A stretch of DNA of 64,000 nucleotides. Origin: Vibrio hippocampi. GTDB lineage: Bacteria; Pseudomonadota; Gammaproteobacteria; Enterobacterales; Vibrionaceae. Location: contig NZ_CAKLCM010000003.1 of NCBI RefSeq assembly GCF_921292975.1, positions 1,534,001 through 1,598,000 of the forward strand, given 5' to 3'. The notes under the pieces were generated by a model. The model was not told the DNA's origin. It searched no databases and was given only the letters and a program-made list of their open reading frames with translations. The stretch's first letter is position 1, and every line of letters starts with the position of its first letter. The position numbers and the translations under genes are program-made. This document shows positions 26,708 to 35,723 of the stretch, piece by piece.

Positions 26708-27316
26708 ATGAAAAAAGTGTATCTAGGTCTAGCAATTTCTACTCTTTTCGCTGGCGCAGTACAAGCAAGCAACCTAGTTGTTGATCCTCAACTAACTGAG
26801 TTCCGTGCCAACAAAGGTAACAGCAAGGTATGGGTTCAAGTTGAAGACAACAAAGCTGGTAAAGGCGATGTTGGTAGTTCTAAAGACAGTGCATTTGAAA
26901 CGGAAGGTTCTGCTCGTATGCGTTTCAGAAACGCTGGCGACGACTTCACTGCTCAGCCTGCGCTTGAGCAAACAATTACGGGTCTAAAACCAAACACTGA
27001 CTACGTGATGTCTTTCTATCTAATGGATAAGAAAGGTCAAGATTCTATCTCTGACGTCATCGCGGGTGCGCGTGGTGCTGATGGTAAAGTTCTAGGCGAA
27101 AAAGCAATTCACGTACGTGATCTTGCTGACGCTCCTAAAGGTGAGCTTAAGTCTTCATTCCGTCAAGCGTCTGTTGACTTCAACAGCGGTAGCAACACAA
27201 CAGCAACTATCTACACTCGCCTACACATCACTGACGCGTCTAAAATCGCAACAGGTGGTGACATCGGTAAGCAAACAGAAGTTCGCGTTGACGCATTCTC
27301 TGTAACAGCGAAATAA
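26708..27316 (+). CDS. Exported beta-sandwich protein, carbohydrate-binding-module-like
   Basis: This 202-residue protein has a clear signal peptide ending AGAVQA. I chose ATG 26708 because it begins MKKVYLGLAIS; an upstream in-frame ATG at 26699 adds three residues. The body alternates beta strands with a GSARMRF and an ALEQTITGLKPNTDYVMSFY stretch, typical of carbohydrate-binding or discoidin-like modules, and ends in VDAFSVTAK. No catalytic motif is evident. Codon bias is high, like the neighbouring SDR and the PL7 lyase, so these may belong to one polysaccharide-use programme. The function is unproven. Confidence 0.75.
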   Translation: MKKVYLGLAISTLFAGAVQASNLVVDPQLTEFRANKGNSKVWVQVEDNKAGKGDVGSSKDSAFETEGSARMRFRNAGDDFTAQPALEQTITGLKPNTDYVMSFYLMDKKGQDSISDVIAGARGADGKVLGEKAIHVRDLADAPKGELKSSFRQASVDFNSGSNTTATIYTRLHITDASKIATGGDIGKQTEVRVDAFSVTAK

Positions 27317-27344
27317 TTCACCTCGCTAGTCACAACATCTGCAA

Positions 27345-27375
27345 AGCGCCAATCTTTTTGATTGGCGTTTTTTCT
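27345..27375 (+). terminator. Intrinsic terminator after the exported beta-sandwich gene
   Basis: CGCCAATC (27347-27354) pairs with GATTGGCG (27360-27367), followed by TTTTTTC. Confidence 0.92.
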
Positions 27376-27564
27376 TTTTGCGCGATAGTTCTCAAATCAA
27401 TATAAACGCCTGCCAACAACAAATTTTGACCCAGTTTAAGCATTGAATCTCTATCTAGCTTTGCTACTGTATGAACAACACTCTTCTACAAAATCATCCC
27501 CTAGTAATTGTCGTCTTTTTATTCACCGTCTTTTTACCCCTTAACAAATGATAAGGCTAAAAAT

Positions 27565-28197
27565 ATGAGTAAAGTCACTGCAACACTTAGCGAACGAGAA
27601 AAAGCAATCCAACTGTTTGAAACCTTCTTATCAGACATGCCGGAAATCTCCATTAATACCGCCCACTCCGATGCGCCGAGTGGCATCAATATTAATGACA
27701 ATGAAGAAGTTACCGCCTACCTACAATACTCCTTTTCCCAGTTTCTTGACTCTATTGCGACCCCCGATACTCCAGCGACGACGCCCAGCGTACAAAACCA
27801 CACCAAAGTGCTGCTTACCCTAGATGAAAGTGGTTATCCCATCAATGCATTCAGTGATGGAGAGGGGGAACTAGAACTGCTTATCTGGGATAGCGATGAC
27901 GACGGCATTGTTGATCAATTGCTGCCGATGCCGGACGGAAGCTCCGGCGTGCTAACCAATCTTTACACCCATAAAAATCCACAGGCAATCGAGTGGGCGA
28001 GTGCCATTATGGATGTGAACTTATGCAATTTTGAGTTTGATAGAACCACGATTGAATTGCTCTCTGATACCGAGATAAAAATCGAGCAAACCGGCGCGTT
28101 TCCGGTCACCAAAATCATTCAGGCGCCCGCCGACAATGCCATCAACATGCTCCATGCCATCAAGCAAGAATTTCGACATATCCATGGTCAACATTGA
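27565..28197 (+). CDS. Hypothetical acidic protein
   Basis: I do not recognise this 210-residue protein. It has no signal peptide or membrane segment and is acidic, with a Thr/Pro/Ala patch near residues 65-80 and an Asp-rich stretch WDSDDDGIVDQL that resembles a calcium-binding turn. ATG 27565 has AAGG upstream and starts MSKVTATLSERE; the frame is open further upstream without a better start. It stands alone, with a terminator after it and an ABC exporter pair beyond. No functional inference is justified. Confidence 0.7.
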   Translation: MSKVTATLSEREKAIQLFETFLSDMPEISINTAHSDAPSGININDNEEVTAYLQYSFSQFLDSIATPDTPATTPSVQNHTKVLLTLDESGYPINAFSDGEGELELLIWDSDDDGIVDQLLPMPDGSSGVLTNLYTHKNPQAIEWASAIMDVNLCNFEFDRTTIELLSDTEIKIEQTGAFPVTKIIQAPADNAINMLHAIKQEFRHIHGQH

Positions 28198-28230
28198 CGC
28201 TTAACACGACGAGCAACGCATTGACCTTTA

Positions 28231-28256
28231 TAGCCGCTGACTCTAGCGGCTTTTTT
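28231..28256 (+). terminator. Intrinsic terminator after the hypothetical gene
   Basis: TAGCCGCT (28231-28238) and TAGCGGCT (28244-28251) flank a short loop and are followed by T. Confidence 0.9.
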
Positions 28257-28376
28257 AGCCTAGAATCAATGTGTTCTACCTTTATCCCATGTACACTAAC
28301 CCGTTAGCACACTGGGCAAACCACTCTACCGCGTTTGATTCCGTGTTTATTTCTCGGTCAATTCTCAAGGGGTATC

Positions 28377-30140
28377 ATGACCAAGTTTCAGTTTATTGTT
28401 CACTATTTGCGTCTGAATCAAAAATCCTATCTATTAGCCACACTGTTTATCTTTGCGGTGAACTGGCTGCAGGTCGAGATCCCTCACTATATCCAGTTGG
28501 CGATTGATCTGGTCGATGATGTCAGTTCATCGGGACACGGTCAGCTTAAGCAATATGTTTGGATCGTGATCGTGATGTCGATATTGATGATTGTGACTCG
28601 CATTTTTTCGCGGGTATACGCCCTCAATCCGGGACGCATCACCGAAGCGGTATTAAAAAATGACTTACTCGCCAAGCTCAATGCCCTGCCCAATAATTTT
28701 CATCAGCGATTCACTTCGGGCAAACTGATATCAATACTCAATAATGATCTCACCGGTATTCGCTTGCTGTTCGGTGTCGGCTTTTTGCAAGTGGTCAACA
28801 TTCTCTTTGCCCTTTCGTTAACGCCGCTCTGGATGTGGCGCATCTCCCCTGAATTGACCCTCTACTCGGTGATTCCAATTACCATTGCGTTTATTATTTT
28901 TCGACTCGGTTTCGTGCGCATGAAAGCTCTGCACATCGAACATCTTCAGAGATTACAAAACCTATCGTCACAACTGATGAACTACCTGTCCGGTATTGAT
29001 GTGATTAAAAACCAGCAGATGTCACCTTGGGTTGAAGAAGAAATCAACAAGCTCAACCAACTGCTGCTGCGCTGTCGTATGCGCATCACCAAGATCCAAA
29101 CCTTTATTATGCCAGTGCTGGATTACGCCAATAATCTCATGAAGATTCTGATACTGGGACTCGGGGGCTATATGCTGCTCAACCAAGAATTAACGCTGGG
29201 TGAGATCACGGCCTTTCTTTCCTACTCGGTATTACTCGCTTTCCCTCTGATGCAACTTGGGCGTGTTGCCTCGCTCTATCAGCGTGGGATGGTGGGCATC
29301 GATAGCGTTCAGGTCATCCTCAATGAATCTCTGCCTGAAAAGCACGACGTACAACTCTCCGAACAAGAAGTCTCACAACTGCGTAAGCAAACCCTTAAAG
29401 TACAAAACCTGACTTTCTACTACCCAGGCGATGACAATCCGATCCTTGATAACATCAGTTTTGCGCTTCCAGCAGGGAAGAAATTAGGGCTGCTCGGGGC
29501 AATAGGTTCGGGGAAATCCACCTTGGTGAACTGCTTAAACCATCATCTTGATATCCCCAGCAATAGCGTGTTTCTTGGCGATCGCGACATTACGAGTTTC
29601 TCCAGACAAGATATTCGCCGCTTTATCCGCACCATTACGCAAGACCCTTACCTTTTCTCAGACAGCATCGAAAACAATGTGCTGTTTGGAAGCGCAGAGT
29701 CCACCAGCGCCAAACAGAAGGTGCCAGAGATCTTAGCGTTAAGCCAACTGGCAGACGATGTCGCACGATTTGAACAACAAGAGCACACCCTTGTGGGTGA
29801 AAAAGGGATCATGCTCTCAGGTGGTCAGAAACAGCGCTTAAGCATCGCCAGAGCGCTACTCGAGTCCAGCGATATTATTATCATGGACAACGTGCTGTCT
29901 GCCGTCGACTACGAAACAGAGCGAAAAATTCTGCAAAATCTGTTTGCTCAATTGACCCATCAATCCATGTTGGTGGTATCACATCGCGTCAGTGCGTTGG
30001 AGTATATGGATGAAATCATGGTGTTGGATCAAGGGAAAATCATCGCATCGGGCGATCACCAAACACTCCTAGAAACCTGCTCTTACTACCGAAATACTTG
30101 GCAACTACAGCAAAATGAAACCGAGGCGCAAGCATGTTAA
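28377..30140 (+). CDS. ABC exporter half-transporter, MdlA-like
   Basis: This 587-residue protein has a six-helix exporter domain fused to an ATPase. ATG 28377 follows AAGGGG. Walker A is GAIGSGKSTLV and the signature is LSGGQKQR, but Walker B ends IIIMDNVLSAVD, so the catalytic Glu is Asn (near 504). E. coli MdlA has Asp there, so this is the expected degenerate partner of a heterodimer. Length and C-terminus (SYYRNTWQLQQ) also resemble MdlA. It overlaps the next gene by seven bases, so the two halves are co-translated. The substrate is unknown. Confidence 0.9.
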   Translation: MTKFQFIVHYLRLNQKSYLLATLFIFAVNWLQVEIPHYIQLAIDLVDDVSSSGHGQLKQYVWIVIVMSILMIVTRIFSRVYALNPGRITEAVLKNDLLAKLNALPNNFHQRFTSGKLISILNNDLTGIRLLFGVGFLQVVNILFALSLTPLWMWRISPELTLYSVIPITIAFIIFRLGFVRMKALHIEHLQRLQNLSSQLMNYLSGIDVIKNQQMSPWVEEEINKLNQLLLRCRMRITKIQTFIMPVLDYANNLMKILILGLGGYMLLNQELTLGEITAFLSYSVLLAFPLMQLGRVASLYQRGMVGIDSVQVILNESLPEKHDVQLSEQEVSQLRKQTLKVQNLTFYYPGDDNPILDNISFALPAGKKLGLLGAIGSGKSTLVNCLNHHLDIPSNSVFLGDRDITSFSRQDIRRFIRTITQDPYLFSDSIENNVLFGSAESTSAKQKVPEILALSQLADDVARFEQQEHTLVGEKGIMLSGGQKQRLSIARALLESSDIIIMDNVLSAVDYETERKILQNLFAQLTHQSMLVVSHRVSALEYMDEIMVLDQGKIIASGDHQTLLETCSYYRNTWQLQQNETEAQAC

Positions 30141-31888
30141 AAGCGGCTGACATTCAATACTTAAAACACTTTTTCCATTTTGCCAGCAAGTACAAAACGT
30201 GGGCTTGGACCGGTATCGCGATGCTGCCGCTCTCCATCGCCAGCAGTCTACTGTTTCCTTGGCTGGTGATTCAAATTATTGACGTCCATCTAACCCAAGG
30301 CATCGAGCAAGGTTTATGGTTAGATATCGGTTATCTGGTGTTAGTGTTGGCGGTCAATTATGTGGTTGATGCCATCTATTCCTATAACCTAAGAAAAACC
30401 GGGCAACATACCATCACCGATATGCGTTCAGCGCTTTTTGCTCGTGTGCTTAAACTGCCTCGCAGTTATTTTGACCATCGTCCGCATGGTATTACGCTCT
30501 CAAGGCTGACCACAGATCTTGAGACCATTGGCGAGTCGTTCGTGCAAAACATCGTGGGCTTGGTGAAAGACTCACTGACCACCGTTGCGCTACTGATTAT
30601 GATGTTCTTCATCGATTGGCAACTGACCCTGATCGTGCTTATCGTTATGCCGCCAGTGATGTGGATCACCGCCTATATTCGCAATAAACTCAGGGCGATG
30701 TATAAGATCACCCGCTCGGCACTGGCGAAAGGGATTGGTTATCTACAAGAACTGCTTCTGGGCGTCAAAACGGTACAGCTATATCGTGCGGAACAAGAGG
30801 TTGAGCGCAAATACAAAGGCTTTAATGATCAATTTCTGAAAGCACAAATGAAGGTCAACAAATACGACGCTATCTTGTTTGCGTTTATCTCTGGAATTAC
30901 CTCGGTCACTATCGCGATCATGATCTGGTATGGCTCAGAACAAGTCCTGCAAAACACCCTGACGCTTGGTGTCCTTATCGCCTTTATTAATACACTAGAA
31001 AAGGTATTCGTGCCGCTGCGTGATTTTACCTCACAGATCGCCACCATCCAGAGTTCCTTTGCCGCGTTTGATCATGTTGAGGAGTTGTTTGTCGAACCCA
31101 TTGAAGAACAAGGATTGAACCTACTGCCGTCGCAACAAGTCAGCGAGTCTCTCAAAACCTTCCAATCGCTGGAGTTTATCAATGTCAGCTTTCGCTATCG
31201 CAGCGACACACCTTACGTGCTCAAGAATGTCTCTTTTACCCTTAAAAAAGGTCATCAAATTGCCTTAGTCGGCTCAACCGGCTCAGGAAAGTCGACCCTA
31301 TTAAGGCTGATCAGCAAAACCTACCAAGGCTATGAAGGCAGCATTTTGCTGAACGGGATTGAGTTATCGCAGCTCTCTAGCCAAGACACGATGCCGCTGT
31401 TTTCTCTGATGATGCAGGATGTGTTTTTGTTCGAGAACAGCGTCAGTTTTAATATCTCACTGGGTAAACCCGACATGACTTCAGCTGATGTTGAACAAGC
31501 TGCCCGTTATGTGTATGCCGATCGGTTTATTGAACAACTGGCGCAAGGTTATCAGTTTCAATTGGATAAAAACGGCTCTAACCTCTCGGCGGGACAGACT
31601 CAACTGATCTCATTTGCCCGAGCGGTCGCTCAAGGTGGGCAGGTGATGATGTTAGATGAAGCCACCAGCTCGGTGGACTCCATCACCGAAGACTTGATTC
31701 AAAAAGCGATGCAGCGTTTATTTAGTGAAAAAACCGTCATCGCGATTGCGCATAGATTAAGTACTATTCGTCACTCAGACAATATATTAGTTCTTGAACG
31801 CGGTGAGATTGTCGAGCAAGGAAATCATAATAAGTTACTTGCGTTAAATGGCGTCTACGCAAGTTTATTAAAAGAGGTCGAAAAGTAA
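30134..31888 (+). CDS. ABC exporter half-transporter, MdlB-like
   Basis: This 584-residue partner of the preceding gene has a six-helix exporter domain and an ATPase with Walker A GSTGSGKSTLL, a variant signature LSAGQTQL, and an intact Walker B MMLDEATSSVD followed by AHRLSTIR. It supplies the catalytic Glu missing from its partner, the pattern of asymmetric heterodimeric exporters. Its ATG lies inside the end of the upstream gene. An 11-bp inverted repeat follows the stop, also touching the end of the convergent LuxR-type gene. Confidence 0.9.
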   Translation: MLKAADIQYLKHFFHFASKYKTWAWTGIAMLPLSIASSLLFPWLVIQIIDVHLTQGIEQGLWLDIGYLVLVLAVNYVVDAIYSYNLRKTGQHTITDMRSALFARVLKLPRSYFDHRPHGITLSRLTTDLETIGESFVQNIVGLVKDSLTTVALLIMMFFIDWQLTLIVLIVMPPVMWITAYIRNKLRAMYKITRSALAKGIGYLQELLLGVKTVQLYRAEQEVERKYKGFNDQFLKAQMKVNKYDAILFAFISGITSVTIAIMIWYGSEQVLQNTLTLGVLIAFINTLEKVFVPLRDFTSQIATIQSSFAAFDHVEELFVEPIEEQGLNLLPSQQVSESLKTFQSLEFINVSFRYRSDTPYVLKNVSFTLKKGHQIALVGSTGSGKSTLLRLISKTYQGYEGSILLNGIELSQLSSQDTMPLFSLMMQDVFLFENSVSFNISLGKPDMTSADVEQAARYVYADRFIEQLAQGYQFQLDKNGSNLSAGQTQLISFARAVAQGGQVMMLDEATSSVDSITEDLIQKAMQRLFSEKTVIAIAHRLSTIRHSDNILVLERGEIVEQGNHNKLLALNGVYASLLKEVEK

Positions 31889-31906
31889 TTCATCACTTGA
31901 TGTTAT

Positions 31907-31934
31907 CTAATCATTAGAATCCTCTAATGATTAG
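31907..31934. terminator. AT-rich inverted repeat between convergent genes
   Basis: CTAATCATTAG (31907-31917) and CTAATGATTAG (31924-31934) form an 11-bp inverted repeat that overlaps the LuxR-type stop codon. It lacks a GC-rich stem and a T tract, so terminator function is doubtful. Confidence 0.4.
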
Positions 31935-32524
31935 TACCATTTAATATACTCATAAAGTAAATTATTAGATTTTATCTGCAGTTTATTGTAAATCCTCATT
32001 TTATAGGTGCTAACGGTTTTGTCGCTGATATTCAATTTATTAGCAATTTCTCTATTCGTTAAGCCTTCACATATGCTTTCTGCGACGAGATATTCCATTT
32101 TACTTAACAGAGACAATTTGGTTTGCGTCACCTCAAAATGGCAACCACCTTGCAGCAGTTGATTTACCACCTTATTTATCTGGATCATAGTGTTATGCTT
32201 GCACATGTAGCCAGCCGCTTTGTACTTGATACACAGAGTACCAATAAAGGCATAGCTCTGTTGACTAAACACCAGAACCCTTTTGGAAAGCGCAACACAC
32301 TTACGAAGTTCATTGATAGGGTGTTTACTGCTATCCCAATCTAAGATAATAAAATCACTTTTTGAAATTTCTGCAGTATCTAATTTAGAGGCATTAACAT
32401 AATCCACACCTCTAATATTCGATAGCTTTTCTAACAAATACCTTATTCCACAATAAAATAGCTCATTGTTAGTTATTACAATTGTGCGATATGAAAATTC
32501 GTTGTCTTTTTTAGAGGCATTCAT
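31931..32524 (-). CDS. LuxR-type response regulator with atypical receiver (fimbrial island)
   Basis: This 197-residue protein has an N-terminal receiver-like fold and a C-terminal LuxR helix-turn-helix (about 135-190; EGLTNREIANKLNISDKTVS is the DNA-binding core). The receiver keeps the central Asp (IILDWD) and the Lys (YMCKH), but the acidic pocket at the first strand is Asn-Asn-Glu, so normal phosphorylation is doubtful. This resembles the CsgD/VpsT class, which control surface structures; the VpsT c-di-GMP motif is not seen. ATG 32524 follows AAGAAG; 25 further in-frame codons upstream look non-coding. It is probably the regulator of the adjacent fimbrial genes. Confidence 0.82.
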   Translation of the reverse strand: MNASKKDNEFSYRTIVITNNELFYCGIRYLLEKLSNIRGVDYVNASKLDTAEISKSDFIILDWDSSKHPINELRKCVALSKRVLVFSQQSYAFIGTLCIKYKAAGYMCKHNTMIQINKVVNQLLQGGCHFEVTQTKLSLLSKMEYLVAESICEGLTNREIANKLNISDKTVSTYKMRIYNKLQIKSNNLLYEYIKWY

Positions 32525-32604
32525 ATTGTATCTTCTTATAATCAACCTTAATATCCAATAAATTAAAGTTGTCTCTATCTTCCCACCTAAACAACGCAAA
32601 TCAA

Positions 32605-32636
32605 ATACCAGCTAGCGTGAAAAGCCTAGCTGGTCG
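32605..32636 (-). terminator. Hairpin after the exported fimbrial-island protein
   Basis: ACCAGCTAG (32607-32615) and CTAGCTGGT (32626-32634) form a stem downstream of the minus-strand gene ending at 32662. The tail on that strand is moderately T-rich. Confidence 0.6.
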
Positions 32637-32661
32637 TATTTTTTAAAATAATCTAATTAAA

Positions 32662-33570
32662 TTATTGTATCGTGCCGTCTAGTTTATATACAACGATATC
32701 ATCGATAATGCTGCCTCGGTTTTGTACACCATTGAAGATATCTTCAAATGAAAGCCTTACCTCGTCTTCACCAACTAAGCTGAACGGAATAATGACCGTA
32801 CTCCAGTGGGTATTATTCCAAAAAGCCTGCACATAATCATTTTGTCGAATGTCTATATAATCGCCAGAGATATGAGTACTAACGCCAGCAAATTTAGCTA
32901 AAGCTGAATGAGTACTCGCTTTAACTTTAAATGCCAGTTTGTAGTTACCTGCAGCAAGTGGTATACCGCCTTTGGTATCAACTCGTGCGCTTCCGTATGG
33001 AGTTGACAGTGACAACACATAACCTTGTAGGTCTGCCCCTGCTTGTGCCCAAATAGAATTATATTTCAACAACATTGGACCACTACCGTAGCTGTTAAAT
33101 TTTTTCAACGAACCATAAGGGATCGCCACCGTTGGCGTCGTTTTTTTACTTGAGATTGGCTGGAATCCTGTACCACGCTCAGTATCAAACGATTCATAAA
33201 ATACGACCTCAACACAGTCTTCTGCAAGATCATCTTTCAGCATTAATGTCGGGGTGCTTCTGGCCATCAATGTTGCACAAGTTTGTGCCTCATAAAGCTC
33301 GGTCGTACCAACAATATCCTCCCAGCCTGTCCACCACATGCCCTCTACATCAAGGTCTGGACGAAGCCCGTTGTTGATGGTTCTTGAAGCCGGATCGGAA
33401 TCGTTGTCTACGTTAACGTTGTTGTCTACGCTAAAGTTGCGCTCCCAGCGCACTGAGTCAATATGATGATCAACTTCATCTAGCCAATCGGCAGAAGCAC
33501 TGGCGAATGCATAACTATTTAGCATCAGTGGTGCAGCCACCATCGCTGCAATGCTATATTTTTTTTTCAT
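32662..33570 (-). CDS. Exported protein of unknown function, fimbrial island
   Basis: This 302-residue protein is not recognised. It has a signal peptide (MKKKYSIAAMVAAPLML..., cleavage near AFASA), a Trp/Asp-rich N-terminal part, and a C-terminal half with a beta-sandwich feel (AGNYKLAFKVKAST, WSTVIIPFSL, EVRLSFEDIF, SIIDDIVVYKLDG) that resembles sugar-binding modules. Two Cys residues (CATLM and DCVEV) could form a disulfide. It sits 25 bp after the OmpA-like gene on the same strand, so the two are likely co-transcribed, and divergent from the pilin operon. A cell-surface accessory role is an inference. Confidence 0.75.
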   Translation of the reverse strand: MKKKYSIAAMVAAPLMLNSYAFASASADWLDEVDHHIDSVRWERNFSVDNNVNVDNDSDPASRTINNGLRPDLDVEGMWWTGWEDIVGTTELYEAQTCATLMARSTPTLMLKDDLAEDCVEVVFYESFDTERGTGFQPISSKKTTPTVAIPYGSLKKFNSYGSGPMLLKYNSIWAQAGADLQGYVLSLSTPYGSARVDTKGGIPLAAGNYKLAFKVKASTHSALAKFAGVSTHISGDYIDIRQNDYVQAFWNNTHWSTVIIPFSLVGEDEVRLSFEDIFNGVQNRGSIIDDIVVYKLDGTIQ

Positions 33571-33595
33571 ATTATTTTCCTTGTTTTGTTTGTGT

Positions 33596-34654
33596 TTATT
33601 CTTGGGGGTAAAGAATTAGTTCTAATTTTCTATCTTGTTGCAGGCAGTCCGCTCTTTTCTGACCTGTTTCAATTAACATGCAGCGAGAGAATCGTTCGGA
33701 GTGGTCATTGACTTGGGTATGAATAATGATGTCATCATCATCGAGAGTCGTGGCACGTTTTATGAGTTCATGTGTATAGTTTCCTCTTTGCTCGGAGAGG
33801 ATTTCATTGGACTCAGCAATACCAGAGCCATCAGTGTTTACATTGGCTCGTACTTTTTCTATGCCATTTTCACTGTCTATGGTACGAATGATGCTGTTAA
33901 CTTTTTGCTCTTCGATTGGCGGCAGTTGGCTTTCATTCAAATCGAAATAAGAAATAGCCAAGGTCATCAGTTCTCGTTCTGGCTCTGGGATTGGAGCCTC
34001 CTCACAAACAGGACATGGCGCTGGGACAATAACTGGGCTAGGTTCTGGCTGATTCACCGCTGTAATAAAGCTCAATGACATATAAACATCATTTAAGGAG
34101 TCATTCGCTTGAGTGACTCGAAACGCATTTCGATAGCCCGCACCAATACGCCAACGCTCAGATAATTGATAATGAAAACCAATATCTAAATAGGGAAAAG
34201 CATCACGTATTGTTTCTTGTTCAGAATCTTGGGAAAAATTATCCGTTAACTTAACGCCGACCCCAGTACCAACATAAGCACTGACGGCATCATTTAACCA
34301 GTGATGATAGGTGATGTTTGGTCCCATATAGCTCAAACTGTGGCGTGCCGAATCCACAACATCGGTATTATTATATTCAAGACCCACCACTAACTGCTTG
34401 GATAACGCTGCGCCAAAACGAAAACCGACACTACTGCCGTAGTCACCACCATATTTCTGATTAGCCACATCAGATTTACCAATTTTTAGTTGAGTGATAT
34501 AGCGCCATTTTTTCGGATCTAAAGTCACTTTATCCTCTTCAATATCAAACATCGCATCGTCAATATTATCTTGGCTATCAACCGCTAATTCCGACGCAAG
34601 CAAATTGGTGCTAACAAAAAATGTTAACATAAGTAACATAAATTTATCATTCAT
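33596..34654 (-). CDS. Outer-membrane beta-barrel protein with OmpA-like C-terminal domain
   Basis: This 352-residue protein has a signal peptide ending LLASE and an N-terminal beta-barrel (about 45-200; alternating strands such as WRYITQLKIGKS and VVGLEYNNTD). A Pro-rich linker with a CPVCEE cysteine pair follows (about 210-225), then a periplasmic OmpA-type domain (about 225-350; ISYFDLNESQLPP, ANVNTDGSG, LSEQRGNYTHELI). It is first of a two-gene unit divergent from the pilin operon. Barrel plus OmpA domain usually anchors the outer membrane to peptidoglycan. In this context it may help fimbrial surface display, which is speculative. Confidence 0.85.
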   Translation of the reverse strand: MNDKFMLLMLTFFVSTNLLASELAVDSQDNIDDAMFDIEEDKVTLDPKKWRYITQLKIGKSDVANQKYGGDYGSSVGFRFGAALSKQLVVGLEYNNTDVVDSARHSLSYMGPNITYHHWLNDAVSAYVGTGVGVKLTDNFSQDSEQETIRDAFPYLDIGFHYQLSERWRIGAGYRNAFRVTQANDSLNDVYMSLSFITAVNQPEPSPVIVPAPCPVCEEAPIPEPERELMTLAISYFDLNESQLPPIEEQKVNSIIRTIDSENGIEKVRANVNTDGSGIAESNEILSEQRGNYTHELIKRATTLDDDDIIIHTQVNDHSERFSRCMLIETGQKRADCLQQDRKLELILYPQE

Positions 34655-35084
34655 ATAATAAAACCAAAGAGATATATCTCAAAGTGACCATCAACGTGTG
34701 GGCAATGATTATAAACCTCGCCATAGATAGTCAATATAAAATAGAAACCAAATCTACTTTTCCACCTATTCCTACAAATAAACACCTCCAAAAATAGCAA
34801 ATATTATCAAACCTCCAATTTGTCTATTTAATCCTACATAAATGCAATTTTGCATGAGTTATAAATATTGAGTGACACGGTGATAATTACAAAAACATAG
34901 CTATAAATAACCAACTGCACTATCTATTGGTCATTTATTGATAACGACTAGTTTTATTTCTTGGTATGCATCATTTGTTGTTCACGTTGTACAAAATTAT
35001 TTACCGTTCACAAACATTCAATAGCAAAATGGTTTGTTATTGATGTGAAACATGAAAAACCTTTATTTAATTAGGAAGAAAAAT
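34655..35084. promoter_or_regulatory. Divergent promoter region of the fimbrial island
   Basis: This 430-bp, very AT-rich intergenic region has no reading frame. It contains the near-perfect palindrome ATGCAATTTTGCAT (34842-34855), a candidate operator placed between the two divergent operons. It is the most likely target of the LuxR-type regulator of the island; the exact promoters could not be placed. Confidence 0.5.
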
Positions 35085-35633
35085 ATGAAAAATAAATTAC
35101 TCGTTAGTGCTAGTGCGGTCGCGATTATGCTTGGCAGTCTGTCAGTTCAAGCAAATACAGGTACTGTCTATTTTTACGGCGCAGTAACTGATGCGACTTG
35201 TGACCTTACCCCTGTTCAAGACGGTGTTGAGTCGGACAGAATCGACCTAGGCACTATGGCACCTTCCGATCTTATGGCACCAGCTGTGAACTTTACCATT
35301 GAGCCAAAATCAGGTGGTACTTGTGACGCACTTACAGGAATGGATGCAGAGATTGATTGGGTATTTGGTTCAAATGGTTTAGGTGACAAAGGTCTAGCGA
35401 ATACGACAGGCAGCGCAACAGGCGTACACATTGGTCTTGCTTACGGCGCGACAGCAATTAGTCAAAACACTGGTGTTGTTTCATTAGGCACTGTACCAGC
35501 GACTGGATTCGCACCTGAATTCACAGCTCAAATGCTCAATACATCGGGTGATGATGGCAATGGTGATCCTGTTGTAAACGCAACAGCAGGTAGCGTTAAG
35601 AGTGACGTCTCCTTTGCGGTTATTTATAAATAA
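35085..35633 (+). CDS. Fimbrial major subunit (chaperone-usher pilin)
   Basis: This 182-residue protein has a signal peptide cleaved near VQA/NTG. Mature features are GTVYFYGAVTDATCDL with Cys39, a second Cys80 (GGTC), IDLGTM, and the C-terminal alternating strand VSFAVIYK with an aromatic penultimate residue, as chaperone-usher pilins need for donor-strand exchange. I chose ATG 35085, with AGGAAG upstream, over an ATG eleven codons earlier. It is first of the plus-strand operon, followed by a perfect 26-bp palindrome before the usher, which fits high expression of the main shaft subunit. Confidence 0.88.
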   Translation: MKNKLLVSASAVAIMLGSLSVQANTGTVYFYGAVTDATCDLTPVQDGVESDRIDLGTMAPSDLMAPAVNFTIEPKSGGTCDALTGMDAEIDWVFGSNGLGDKGLANTTGSATGVHIGLAYGATAISQNTGVVSLGTVPATGFAPEFTAQMLNTSGDDGNGDPVVNATAGSVKSDVSFAVIYK

Positions 35634-35646
35634 CCATTCTCTATAT

Positions 35647-35672
35647 CGAGGCTTTGCTTAAGCAAAGCCTCG
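35647..35672 (+). terminator. Perfect 26-bp palindrome between pilin and usher genes
   Basis: CGAGGCTTTGCTT is followed directly by its complement, then CTTTAATT. The hairpin could partly terminate transcription or protect the pilin message, giving more pilin than usher. Confidence 0.8.
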
Positions 35673-35723
35673 CTTTAATTGTCTTCCTCTAGTTAATGAC
35701 TTTATTCCATATTGGTGTCCAAA

